From Rosa chinensis (Eukaryota > Streptophyta > Magnoliopsida > Rosales > Rosaceae): a stretch of 64,000 nucleotides of DNA. Both the position numbers and the translations under genes were made by a program. The stretch's first letter is position 1; each line of letters opens with the position of its first letter. Location: positions 1,636,001 through 1,700,000 of the forward strand of contig NC_037094.1 in NCBI RefSeq assembly GCF_002994745.2. Reading direction: 5' to 3'. Shown here one piece after another: positions 22,866-34,036 of the stretch. The notes below the pieces were generated by a model. That model saw only the letters and a program-made list of their open reading frames with translations. It was not told the DNA's origin and made no database searches.

Positions 22866-23724
22866 GAGGCCAAATTTGTTAACCATGTGATGCCAAATTG
22901 CAGAAGCAAAGGGGCAAGAAAGAAAAATATGGCTCATTGACTCACCAGTTTGTCGACATAACACACAACAAGAAGCAAGTGATACACCCCGTCTTTGAAG
23001 AAAATCATTGGAGAGAACACGACCCCTTAACACCTTCCAAGCCAACAAAGACATACGAGGAGCAATAAACTTCGACCAAATTAATTTTCCCCAAGCCAAG
23101 GGAGGGAGATGAGGCCGTAAATAAGAATATGCATCCTTCCGTGAGGTCCCCTGAAGATGAAGGAATCCAAACTAAACGATCAACTACTTGGGGATCTGTT
23201 GCAATGGGTATTTATCGAACAATATCACATAAACCTGGGAAATGCAATTGAAGAAGATTTGGAAGGTTCCACATCCCATCTAATAGAAAATCTGCAACCC
23301 GGTCTTTAGAATAAGCCACATGAGAACCAAAAAAATCAACTAAAGGGTGACCAACAAAATTATCTCTCCAAAAAGAAACCTTAGAATTATAACCAAGCAG
23401 CCATTGCCCATTCTCTACCACATGATTCCAAAACCGTTTAACACCAAACCAAATAGAAGAAGAAGTGTACGATTTCCTTAAACAACCATACTTCCAAAAC
23501 CGATCCCTTAAAAAACAACATCCCTTTGTGGAAGATGAAAAAACCTCCCATGCTTTTTTAAGAAGGGAACGGTTTAGAACAAGAAGCTGCTTGAGCCCTA
23601 GACCTCCCTCCTCGAAAGGAGAGCAACATAGTTTCCAAGCTATCAAAGGAACACCACGTTTATCAATGGAGCCTGACCAGAGAAAATTAAGCTACCATAT
23701 ACAGTGCATAGCAATCTCAAAATG
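22866..23724 (-). pseudogene. LINE reverse transcriptase C-terminus and zinc-binding domain
   Basis: Minus-strand frames encode FEEGGLGLKQL and LLKKAWEVFSS (RT connection region), LGYNSKVSFWRDNFVGHPL, and then WSKFIAPRMSLLAWKVLRGR with ASCCVLCRQTGESMSHIFL, a zf-RVT motif with its Cys-Cys-His pattern. The pieces lie in different frames with at least two frameshifts between 23100 and 23250. The frame would continue at 15988 once the CACTA element is removed. Confidence 0.75.
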
Positions 23725-24986
23725 AGAGTGGTATATATCTATGTGGGTTTAATTATAATAGAGAGCAAACTTTGGCCTCTTGCTTGTAACAGTCAGTGAA
23801 AAATAAAAAACAAAAATAAATTATACTCATCATCTTGGATATTTGTGGTGAGTGATGGAGACAAGAAGCACTCTTGCTTTCGGTAACAGGATGTGAGTTT
23901 GTATGCTGATGACAATGCTTAAACACAGTTTGTGCAGGAACTGACTAGGACTGTAGGAGTATATATTAGATTTGTGGAGAAGAGATTGAGATTACAGTAG
24001 ATGCAGGGGAGGCCTTAGTTGCCTGCAATGAATGTGCTTCATGTGTACAGAGGTTGTTCTGAGTCTGAAAAAAAGAGGGAACTAGGCTTGCCGTCAGTGT
24101 AAAACCAGATACAAGTGTGTCAAAGGTAGTCCTAGCCTCCTAGGGTTGAGGGTGAGGAAGAGGAAGATGGCATTGATGGTTTGGACAACAGGTTTGACAT
24201 ATTGTGGGAATCTTTAACACTGGCTGCAGTTCCATATCTAATGCCGGGGTAATCTAGACCAATGGTTCTAACAAAGAAATTGCAGTACCTGGTCATGGCA
24301 GTGTGGGAGGCAAGATTGAATAGAAGAGTGGAAGAAGAAGCAGAATGACAAACTTGAGCTCATAAGTATGAAGAAGAAGAATGACAAACTTGAGCTCATA
24401 TTTGTTAGCTTGTTGTTTGGTCAATTCTCCTGGCCCCAATATTATCTCTCATGTGGGCTCAAATCAATCCGTTTGTGTCAAAAGTAGGCCCCGTAACTTG
24501 GATACATAAATAAAGTTGTAGGATGTTTTCGGTTCTAGTTTATGATCGTCCAGGAGTTGCGCAATTTGTTCCTACAACCCACGTAATTTCATTATCAGTA
24601 AAAGGAACTTTAGTGGGATGAAGTCAAGTATGTGCCTGGGGATGACACATTGTTATTTCCCTGTGGGGTTTAGTTTTTTGTTCTGCTGTTTCTTTCTTTC
24701 CTCTCTTGTATTCTTAGAAGATAGATCATATATATATGAAAACTTAGACAGTAATTTGTAACCTATTCTAATCACAAAGTAATAATGGGTTTAAAGCTAG
24801 TAACTGATAGCAAAAAATGATAACAATGATCTCAGAGCAACATTCATACAGTCATCAAACACATCATATGCATTATTATTCAACATAAACTATCAAATCA
24901 GAAACAAACAAAGCAGAAACATTAAGAGCATACTTAATACTCAGACAAAGCTTTTCTCAAAAAATAAAATTCTCAGACAAAGCTTG
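23725..24986. other. No gene seen; short tandem duplication
   Basis: Probably decayed DNA. AGAATGACAAACTTGAGCTC occurs twice in tandem with a period of about 37 bp (about 24332-24402). No convincing exon was found. Confidence 0.5.
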
Positions 24987-25310
24987 TTACTTTGAAACTG
25001 GTTTTGGAGGAGGAGGCCCAGGTGGTGATTCTACCGCCGGAGCTGCCGGAGCCGGTTGTCTCATTCCCGGGTGTTGATTTGCAACCGGCGATGACAACCG
25101 TAGAGGCGGTGGTCTCCTTTCTCTCTGCTCCCTAATCATATTGGTATCTGCAGAACAAAGCTAAAAAAATAAATGGCCTACTCTCATTCTGTTAATGAAA
25201 ATAACAGAATATGCATATATACCTGCTGTGACCAAGCCCAGCTGAACTGTGAAAATGGCAGCAACTAGTAAAACCACCACAACAAAATGGAATAAGGAAG
25301 AGAGACTCAT
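24987..25310 (-). CDS. Putative secreted Pro-rich peptide precursor (82 aa)
   Basis: Two exons, 25223-25310 (88 nt) and 24987-25147, with a phase-1 GT-AG intron. Exon 1 encodes a signal peptide: MSLSSLFHFVVVVLLVAAIF and a small-residue cleavage area ending VTA. Exon 2 encodes a basic start (REQRERRPPPLRLSS) and a Pro/Ala-rich tail ending in PPGPPPPKPVSK. Exon-1 length, intron phase and layout are the same as in the precursor at 4565-5238, and both have an ERR motif followed within a few residues by a Pro-rich stretch. The two may belong to one peptide family. No known hormone motif is evident. Likely apoplastic; function unknown. Confidence 0.65.
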
Positions 25311-25739
25311 TTCTTAGTTCTCCTCCTACACAAACCAAAGGGATTCTGAATCATCTCCAAGCTCATGGCTCCATTGATAAAGCCAAGTTTCACATAATGA
25401 CATGAATTTCCTACTTCGGCAGTTATAGTTGACTCAGTCTTTACTGTGGGGTGTGAAAGATTGGCTCTTTGCCATTGCCTAAAATATACAAGTTAAAACA
25501 ATATTACTTTTCATCTGCAATTCTGCAACCCACCACCAGATTATTACTATTATTATAAACCCAAAGGACAGAGATTTTGAAGCTCTAGCTGTAACTTTGA
25601 CCATATTGAACAAGATAGAATAGAAAACATGAAATTTTGAACACCCATTTCATTTCTTGATGTACATCCCCATACAATACAATACAAAGACTGCTAAATC
25701 CAAACATACCCAACAAGTTGATTAAAACTAGCTCTTGAT

Positions 25740-26078
25740 CTATTTTCTTAAGCTTGTGACAACTTTGGAGCTAGCTCTTGGTGGCTTCTTGATCAATAGG
25801 TAAGAATTGCCATTGTTCAACTGCATAACATTTTCAGCAAGGCTGTGCATGACTTCCACATAAGCATCTCTAAGCTTCTTCAGAAGTGTGAATGATGTCA
25901 CTATCTTCTGGTGAAGTTTTGTTAGCATTACATTCTTCATGTAGTACTTGACATGACTGTGAGTTTGATCACCTCCCAAAACTGCAATCTTCTGGTCTTG
26001 ATCTTCTTCATCATCACTACCTTCCAAGCTGCTTAGTCTATTGTATCTACTCCTCCTTCTGAAGCACTCCATCTTCAT
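25740..26078 (-). CDS. Uncharacterised small basic plant protein (112 aa)
   Basis: Single exon. Arg-rich N-terminus (MECFRRRSRYNRLSSLEG), an acidic DDEEDQDQ stretch, and a conserved-looking core LHQKIVTSFTLLKKLRDAYV followed by EVMHSLAENVMQLNNGN. The core matches the 88-aa protein at 27297-27563 (LRNAYVGMMLCFAGRVAQLN), so the two are paralogues. Predicted helical, with no signal peptide or transmembrane segment. The start could be Met1 or Met3. Function unknown. Confidence 0.65.
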   Translation of the reverse strand: MKMECFRRRSRYNRLSSLEGSDDEEDQDQKIAVLGGDQTHSHVKYYMKNVMLTKLHQKIVTSFTLLKKLRDAYVEVMHSLAENVMQLNNGNSYLLIKKPPRASSKVVTSLRK

Positions 26079-26260
26079 GCCTCCCCAAAATGGAGAGAGA
26101 TACCCAGATTACAATACCAAAAAGAAGTAAATAAAGTGAAAGGCCAGGGATTAATGGCCATAACCAATGTTGGTGTGGTTCAGAGGTGGGCTTTAAATAA
26201 ATTAGACCAAAAGCAAATATCATTAAATTGAGGAGGGTTATAGGGAGAGTTAGTCATACC

Positions 26261-26429
26261 TAGAGCCCTTTTGGCTTTTGCTAATTTGAGAGTCGAAAGC
26301 GTTTTTGGTAGCTTTTGGCAAAAGTAACTGTAGTGTGTTACGTGCTTTTTAACAAAGCACCTATAGATATGCACTTGAAAAGCTTAAAAACAGAAGTGCT
26401 TCCTACAAAAGCAGTGTCAAAAGGACCTA
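26261..26429. mobile_element. Small hAT-like MITE
   Basis: The left end TAGAGCCCTTTTGGC and right end (inverse TAGGTCCTTTTGACA) form imperfect inverted repeats around about 170 bp of non-coding DNA, with an internal palindrome-like GTGCTTTTTAACAAAGCAC. The 8-bp flanks do not match, so the family is tentative. Confidence 0.45.
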
Positions 26430-27296
26430 AAGTGGTCTTTTAGTCATGAAGAAACAGTGAACTACACGAGGTAGGTATGTAATTAAAATTCCAAGAACCA
26501 AAAGTCAGAAAGCAGCAATGGAGAGCATGTGAAAACCTCTATATGTTAGTTGCCAGCAATTAACACCCAACTGTGTTTTGGCACTTGTCTGATTTTAGAG
26601 CCAAGTAATAAATATGAGCCTGAAAGGTGTTTGAGAATTTGTCCATTTCAAGATATGACAGGAGAGACCCGAGTGATACACTGATATTCATAAACCACTT
26701 CATGGCTACACATTACTGTCCTTTTACATACAGTGATACGTATCACAGGCTGCAAATTTAACCCTTTTATATGAAATTCAGAGTTTTTTTTTTTTACTTT
26801 ATAAGGTAGGAACATCATAAATAACCTCAAATGCTACACAAAGTTGCCCAAATATGCCTGAATTTTAAAGACACCAAAAAAATTGGTAGTAAGTTCCCTG
26901 AGAAATTGATACCTCATCTGGAGGTATACCATTCTCTTTTCTACTGGTTGCCTTCACCTCTGGACTTTTGCCTTTGTCACATAAACTTTAGTTTATTCGT
27001 TTACTTTCTGAATAAATCTTTATCTTTTCCACAACAAAAAGCATGTTTAACCCCTCTACTTCCACATAATACAAAACCAGAAGATATTACGTGTACTTAA
27101 AAACTTCAATTCTATTTATGGATAAAAATTGTTACATAGGATCCGTTCTAGGAAAATGGGTTCATTCATACACATACAAAAGGTTACAAATTGTTCCTCA
27201 GCTCAGTTCTAAGAAATTGATAAGCCAACCAACCTTGATCAGTTGCTGTGAAGCAAAGAACTGTACGTGGAACATGTCTTCTGAAACAAGTGGAAA

Positions 27297-27563
27297 CTAC
27301 CATGAATTCAACTGAGCAACACGGCCAGCAAAACAAAGCATCATTCCCACATAAGCATTCCTAAGCCTCCTCAGAACAGCCATCGATGATGTTGTAACCT
27401 TGAGCCGCAGTTTCGGGGTCACTCTAATTTTCCAAAACTTTAGAGTCCCTCTCCCTCCTGCTGCTGCATTTTCCTCAGTAATAACCACACTTCCTAGCCT
27501 ACGATAACGTCTCCTCCTCCGGGACCTCCTCATCTGAATCTTGAATGCTGCAAATGCCTGCAT
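27297..27563 (-). CDS. Uncharacterised small Arg-rich protein, paralogue of 25740-26078
   Basis: Single exon, 88 aa. N-terminal Arg tract (MRRSRRRRRYRRLGS), then RVTPKLRLKVTTSSMAVLRR followed by LRNAYVGMMLCFAGRVAQLN. The RRxRYxRL start and the LRxAYVxxM...AxxVxQLN core are shared with the neighbouring protein on the same strand, pointing to local duplication. The basic N-terminus could serve nuclear targeting. No known domain. Confidence 0.6.
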   Translation of the reverse strand: MQAFAAFKIQMRRSRRRRRYRRLGSVVITEENAAAGGRGTLKFWKIRVTPKLRLKVTTSSMAVLRRLRNAYVGMMLCFAGRVAQLNSW

Positions 27564-27887
27564 ATTTTCAGAGAAATGTGTATGTGAAATGAAGATGAAG
27601 CTGGCTACTTATCCAAATGCAAAATTGGTAACTGGCCGGCTAATGTTTTTTGAGTTAATGAAAGCAAGCAATGCAGCACGTGTAATAATGTAATGAGCTT
27701 TGGCGGCTGTCACCATTCAACAATTAACACCCAACTGTTCCTGTAAGCATTAAATAAAACGGGTCCAGCCACTTAATATCTCATACATTGTTCCCTGACT
27801 TCTCTCATGAACTGAGTTTTTACCTTGGATCATATGAATTCTATACTAGTGTAATATCTTCTCACAGCTTCCATGTGCATGGAAGCA

Positions 27888-29349
27888 TCAAGCTGGTGGA
27901 CTGAAATCAACTGGAGCTTCAACGTCTGGTCTTCGCGTATTGAGATTTTTAAGCCTTGTCGCCGAGGCATCACTCAGCTGTGCAGCCATCACTCGAAAAT
28001 ATACATGAGGTGCCCACCCTGCAAGTTTAAGGTTAAAACTCCAAAGATATATAAGATACATATGGGGAAAGTAGACTAACATGAACTGATTAAAATATCG
28101 ACGAGGAAAGCGAAAAATGAAAGTAGTTTCTACCATTTTCCTGGTTTGGAAAAGGGAAGGACTGCAAGTAACAAACTGATGCTGTGACAATTCCTGCACT
28201 TACACAAATTGAAATGTTACCATCTGTTTGCTAAGTTTAGTTTTTTTATTTTTTTTATTTTACTCTTTTATATATGATTCGTTTAGTAGACGAACCTATA
28301 AGACTACCAGTGAAGACGTCTGCCCAATGATGCCAGTAGTCATCCACCCGCGAGACTGCTACCAGAGCAGCACAAAGTAGTGGAAAAATCACAATGCACA
28401 GCTTGGAAGCATGGCCTCGACGATCAAATGCTTTGATCTTCCCGGCCAAGTACCACGCAAGAAAACCGAGGCCTGCAAATGACACTGCACATTGACAATA
28501 GCAACCACATTATGCACAGCTTCTTTAGCTGATCAGCTTGTAAATTCCCAATAATGCCAGGAAAGCTTACCTGAAGAATGGCCACTAGGAAAGCTTTTAT
28601 ATCCTTCCCTTATATCATCCTTATCTCCAGTACACAAAACATCACCATAGTACGCATCATATGCCTGCAGAAGTCATTGACAAGAAGTAGGTGAAGAGAA
28701 TAATCAGCATAATCTAAGGAAAACAAGCCTCAAGGAAAAATAATGAAATTGTTACCTACCCCTTGTCCATCAGGAAAACACCGATAGAAGAAGTCAGGAC
28801 GGGGGCGACCAACAGCATCTTTGATTGAGTCGGTGATAACCAGCGTTATCAAAATTGAATATGCAAGACCTAAGTTGCAAATGTGACCATTTTCATTAGC
28901 TCACAAACAGGTAACATACAACTACTGGTATAGTGGAAGCCTAAAAGGACAAAGGGAATACCCAACATAGCATGGTGCAAGTCATAAATATCCTTTCTGA
29001 CGAAGTAGAACGCAAAAAAGATACCAACCGGCAAGAATACAGCGTAAATCTGATACAGGAAGTCAAGAAATGAATGTAAAGCCAGGGAAGTGTACGAACA
29101 ACGATATAGAGATTGAGAAAATGAGAAACATACCGGAACACACCACATTGGTACAGTGTCTAGCTGAAAGGGGTATTTCAAATCAGTCATCATATCTTGA
29201 TTAAGAAACCGGTGAAAAGGCTCGATGACATTCAAAGTAATATCGATCGCCCCAAGAACTAGAAGAATCATCCAGTCATACTTGTGCACATTTGCCACTT
29301 TGAGTCCATGAGATTTCAACGTGTGAGTTCCCAATTGAATTTCTGGCAT
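27888..29349 (-). CDS. LPP: Lipid phosphate phosphatase (PAP2 family)
   Basis: Seven exons: 29134-29349, 28962-29049, 28760-28869, 28571-28664, 28296-28484, 28134-28193 and 27888-28018. All introns are GT-AG and give 295 aa in frame, close to the usual plant LPP length. The enzyme dephosphorylates phosphatidic acid and diacylglycerol pyrophosphate in membranes to give diacylglycerol. The three phosphatase motifs are complete: [13 protein letters not shown] (in [10 protein letters not shown]) and [13 protein letters not shown] with its catalytic His and Asp. About six hydrophobic helices are visible, including [17 protein letters not shown] and [16 protein letters not shown]. The N-terminus [15 protein letters not shown] is typical of Arabidopsis LPP2/LPP3-like proteins. 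The C-terminal tail is soluble. Confidence 0.9.
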
Positions 29350-30719
29350 CTTCTCCTGGTTGAAATGTTACTATTCCAATTTGAAACCAACTGGTAGCTA
29401 GCAATGGATGAATCAAATGCCTGTAGCTTTAACTATTTTCTTCCTCCCAGAGATAAGTGCCCTGAAAATTGATATTCTTGCTAAGTCACCAAGTAAAAAG
29501 AGAATTTTTGATGCGTCAAGTAAAATGAGAATTGCTGTCGCAATTGAACGAAGAAGAAGATTTACACAAGAAAACCATCATGCCATATTAGATAAAAACA
29601 GCACATCCATAACACCTAACCCTAGTAACAGAAGCATTTGTTAATGCGACATTAAACATCATAACTATAAATAATTCCCAAGCTTGTTAGGACAATGATC
29701 ATTTAAATAAATTTCCAATCTTTTCCAGCAGAAATTTAGTGCCCTTAGGGTATGCAATATCCAACTTTTAGTCTTCGGGACCTTAAGGTAACGATTATAA
29801 ACATCGATGATAAAAGACATGTCCATTGAACTGAATTTCATCGATCATCCAATGAGGATTACCAGAATGTGTCAACAACAAAATCAACATGAAAAGTATA
29901 AAACAACACCATTGCTGAAGACATGAACCATGAAAGGTAATGTTTTGACTAGCCCAAAGATAATGATCGTCCAAACAAATCCAGGCCATGATGCAGGAAA
30001 ACGGCCGGCAAACCACATTAATGTCATGTATATAGAAAAGAGAGGTTACCGCCGATTTGTGAAGTACAAAACTCCCCCGGACCTCCTCCCTGTGCAGCAA
30101 TCGTAATTCAGAGAGAGAGAGAGGTCCGTGGTACAGTGGTGAAGAGGAACCTTTGAAATTCAAAGGGTTCAAGGGCGCTTGTAATTCCAGCGGTTAAAAT
30201 AATTTAACACTCGTAATTTTTGCGGTTAATATTTAGCACTTGCAACTTTTGCAGTTAATAGCGGTTTAAATTTATCCTTGCATAGTTGTAAAATTCCGCT
30301 CCTCTAGTGCGTTCTCGGTTTGATAATCATCGCCAAATGTCATTTTAGCTGAACTTATGTGAGGCAAGGAGAGGTGGACACAGACACAGAGAGGCTATTG
30401 CATTGTAACACTGTCAAAACTATGTATAGATAAGAAGATTCCCTGGCCTAATCAAATTTTAGGGTAGAATGTGATTACCGTGGCTGCGTGGCAGTCACGT
30501 GGATCGTACAGTTGCCCAATTAAAATTTGTCATATCAACATCAATTACCCAACATGTCATTGACAGTACAAGGCAAAATACCACAACCATTCCATATCCA
30601 CCCCCTGAGATATTGGCCGATCGAGCCATTCACGTGACACGACAACCCTACCTAATATTTTCTTGAGTTTCACCCTTGGCTATACACTTCATGTCCAACT
30701 TGTTAATTATGATATAAAA
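29350..30719. other. Upstream region of LPP, no separate gene
   Basis: Probably contains 5' UTR exon(s) and promoter of the LPP gene. A 125-codon minus-strand frame (29795-30172) has no recognised domain. The part from 30180 on is AT-rich, with repeated GCGGTTAA/GCAGTTAA motifs. Confidence 0.45.
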
Positions 30720-30727
30720 ACTAAAAT

Positions 30728-32492
30728 TAGGGCGGGCATTTTAACCCGGAAACCTGAAAACCCACACCGGATCGATCCGGACAGCAGGGTTCGGACCGGG
30801 CTTTTAAAAAAAAAACAGAAAAATGAGAGGTCCGGACCGTTAATGAAAAAAAAGGACCAGTCCCGGGCCTAGGATTCCACCAATCAGAAAACCCGGAAAT
30901 ATCCACATGTCATTCAGTTATTGGCTGTTTGAATAAAAAGTTGTACACCTTACCTGCTTACCACATGTAATCCTCACCCCAATATAAATATTCTTCTAAT
31001 TTCCCAGCCGCACAATTCTTCTCTCCTTCTTCTTCTTTCTCCTCTGCCAGTCAACCCCAAGTCCCCAACTTTTCTTCTCCTCCAAAAACTAGAGACCTCT
31101 TCCCGTCGTCTATTCTCCTTCTCGCTTCCTCAGCCCTGAGCTTCAACGAAGTGTCTTCGTCAATTATTACCTTTCTCCGGAGCACAGCCACCACTGCCTG
31201 TTGGAGAGGAAAGATCCCACATTGGAAAAGTGACAAATAAAATATAACTTATAAGTGGGTGGGTCTCACCCAATTGTACCGAGGCCTTTTGTAATTAAAA
31301 CCCAACACCTAACAGGTGGTTAAGTTGGGACAGTATCAGTACAATAGTGGGCCACGAGCTACGCTTGTCGCTGTTTAACATGGTATCAGAGCGGGTCCTT
31401 CTCCAATTGCGTCTCCATGTAGGCACGTATCATGAGCCCAAATTGGGGTTCCCTGTATTGCCATCGAAATGACCAAGTGTCCAATGTGGGTCTTGGATTG
31501 TATCGACCAAGTCTCTGATATGAGACTTGTGTCCCAATTTCCAATGTGAAAAAGTGACAAATAAAATATAACTTATAAGTGGGTGGATCTCACCCAATTG
31601 CACAGTGGGTGGATCTCACCCAATTGCACCGAGGCCTTTTGTGATTAAAACCCAACACCTAACAGGTGGTTAAGTTGGGACAGTATCGGTACAATTGTGG
31701 GCCACGGGCCACGCTTGTCGCTGTTTAACATGGTATCAGAGCGGGTCCTTCTCCAATTGCGTCTCCATGTAGGCACGTATCATGAGCCCAAATTGGGGTT
31801 CCCTGTATTGCCATCGAAATGACCAAGTGTCCAATGTGGGCCTTGGATTGTATCGACCAAGTCTCTGATATGAGACTTGTGTCCCAATTTCTAATGTGGA
31901 AATTGGACTAATTAATTTCACGTGCAGACCTAGAGTTAGGTTGCACGTGAGGGGGCGTGTTGGAGAGGAAAGATCCCACATTGGAAAAGTGACAAATAAA
32001 ATATAACTTATAAGTGGGTGGGTCTCACCCAATTGTACCGAGGCCTTTTATGATTAAAACCCAACACCTAACAGGTGGTTAAGTTGGGACAGTATCAGTA
32101 CAATAGTGGGCCACGGGCTACGCTTGTCGCTGTTTAACACTGCCAGTATGACGACAACCCCAATCTCCTCAAATTTCTCCATCTAAGCCCCGACAATTAT
32201 GTTTCTGGCCGGATTTCTTCGTCAAATTCCTCGACAAAACCTTGACCTCCTCAAATTCCTCAAATTTCTTCATTGGCAAATCTGCTTCTAGCCGGATCGG
32301 TGATAGATCTTCACCGGATGTTCCAAATCTCAAGATGGTGCAAAAGGCCTGAAAACCCGGCCTGGAAAACTCGGTCCGGGCTCTCTCCGGTCCCGACTTC
32401 GGAAAAACTTGATCTGAGACAGACTCCAAAACTTCGGGCTCGGTCTCAGGATCGGCATATTGACCCTCAGGCTGGGACCGTGCCCAAGCCTA
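30728..32492. mobile_element. Non-autonomous hAT element
   Basis: The left end TAGGGCGGGCA and the right end (inverse TAGGCTTGGGCA) are short hAT-type inverted repeats. The flanks ACTAAAAT (30720-30727) and ACTAAAAC (32493-32500) form an 8-bp duplication with one mismatch. Both subterminal regions are rich in CCGG/CCCGG motifs (for example ACCCGGAAACC and CTCGGTCCGGG). No transposase frame. Without the nested TRIM it is about 0.8 kb. Confidence 0.72.
31199..32139 (+). mobile_element. TRIM element with three LTRs and two internal regions
   Basis: LTRs begin TGTTGGAGAGG and end CTGTTTAACA: copy 1 at 31199-31380 and copy 3 at 31958-32139 (both 182 bp), with a middle copy at about 31548-31730 that has lost its first ~25 bp and gained a ~35-bp internal duplication. 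A primer-binding site (TGGTATCAGAGCGGG) follows copies 1 and 2 at 31381 and 31731. A polypurine tract (TGAGGGGGCG) precedes copy 3. Target duplication CTGCC at 31194-31198 and 32140-32144. There is no coding capacity, which is the definition of a TRIM. The extra LTR-internal unit points to unequal recombination. Confidence 0.9.
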
Positions 32493-32500
32493 ACTAAAAC

Positions 32501-34031
32501 TATTTCAACTATTCTTAAGTGACATGAAGAGGCATCAATATATAGATTAGGGCTCCGGCAACACCAAAATCCTTTGGCAAACTCGATTCAACTCACATTC
32601 TTCTTGTACTAGATTTGCTTGAAAAGATTATAATATGAAGCTATGCTTCAACTCAACACGTGGATACAAAATCAACTATGGACATTGGACAACGGACACC
32701 AGTGAAAGCAAATGTATGCAAAGGACAAAGTCACCAATTCAAGAACATTTTCAATTCTTAAAAAAAGGGTAACTAATATTTACAAAAAAATATGTTGTAA
32801 TGCCTCATATAATTTGTTGTATGACTTATAAAAGATATAAAATGGTAAAAGATTTAATAATGCTCGCACCACATTGTTCTCCTATATTTGCTCCTCATGT
32901 AGTGGCATTGCATTACAGTCTCCTCGTTTCTGAAGGAGAAGCACAAGGTGCACATGATTTTAAAGTGAAGAAAAGGGTTTGCTTTGATCATCATCAAAAA
33001 ATCAAGATATAGATCCACATCGGTACAAGTTGTAATCGTGCACAAGTTCCTACGGGGATGCACATGACTGGTCCAATTCTTTGTAAGTTCATGTGCATCG
33101 CGTAGTTTATGGATCTCAAAATTACCATGTACTTGTGAGAAGTAATTATTTTGTCCATCACATTAGAGAGGATTAAACTTCTTTATTGCAATTTTTATCA
33201 ATTATTTTTACTCTTCTTTTTTGCTTGGACTTAATTTTGAGCGGCTTCTAATCCCACATTGATCCTCTCATTTAACTTCGTTATCGAATCAGTATGATGC
33301 ACATATATAATTGCGTGCATTAATCTGTCCCGATCAAATCTTGATTATCTCTATCATGCATAGATCGCTTCCATAATACCTCGATCATCTCCTTTTGCTT
33401 TGGTTGATAATTGATTAAAATAAACGCCACTATTTCAAAGAGACTTGGTATCCATCCTAATTTCAATCCATCAATTTACCTTTCGTCTTCGATTGAACCA
33501 AAATTTGAGCTAGCTTTCGGGTTCTCTTCTAATCATATATTTGATACTCTGAATTATACCACATAATTGCATGCATCAATTTTATTCCGATTATCAACAT
33601 CTTAATTATCTCGATAATCACTTTTATCGTGCCTCGATCATCTCTTTCAATTTTATAAATATAACTTTTCATCCATTCACGAATTAATTACCTGATTCAA
33701 CTTTGTGATTGAAACTCACTAAATCTCTCTTCCATGATTGCTTGTGTCAAATCCAATCACACCTCGATTATTTCCATTATACATTGATCACTTAGGTTAT
33801 GTCCGTCACCGATCAAATGAACATCGCTCATCATCCATGACTTCATCCACCCTCAAAGACTTTCGGACTTAAGAGCCTATTAGCTTAAGACGTCTGCTAA
33901 TTGATCCATAAAATACTCTTAAAATCCATATCCCTACCTACACTCAAAGGTAAGAAAGAAAAAAATAGATAGCAGAGAGCTTAATTCACTCTAAGAAAGA
34001 GGAGAGAGAAGAGAGAGAGAGAGAGAGGGAG
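32501..34031. other. Intergenic; upstream region of the PB1 gene
   Basis: No supported gene. At 33230-33800, diverged direct repeats of about 220 bp are visible, sharing AATTGC(G/A)TGCAT and CCTCGAT(C/T)AT motifs. The last 50 bp (GA-rich, about 33990-34031) look like the start of the 5' leader of the PB1-domain gene, cut off by the LTR element at 34037. Confidence 0.5.
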
Positions 34032-34036
34032 CTTTT

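Larger units (their letters stand above)
15019..23724 (-). mobile_element. L1-type LINE, 5'-truncated and split by CACTA 2
   Basis: On the minus strand, reverse-transcriptase C-terminal sequence (23724 to 22863) continues into zinc-binding and RNase H sequence (15991 to 15179) and a 3' UTR ending in a poly(A) (T-run at about 15019-15028). The two halves are separated only by the CACTA transposon at 15992-22862. The 5' part with endonuclease and most of the reverse transcriptase is absent. No target duplication was found. Confidence 0.8.

Noticed and set aside
29795..30172. 125-codon minus-strand frame upstream of LPP
   Set aside because: No match to LPP N-terminal extensions I know; more likely part of the 5' UTR/promoter region.
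31375..32032. Minus-strand frames of 61 and 98 codons with similar sequence
   Set aside because: Both are antisense to the duplicated TRIM internal region; similarity reflects the repeat, not a gene family.
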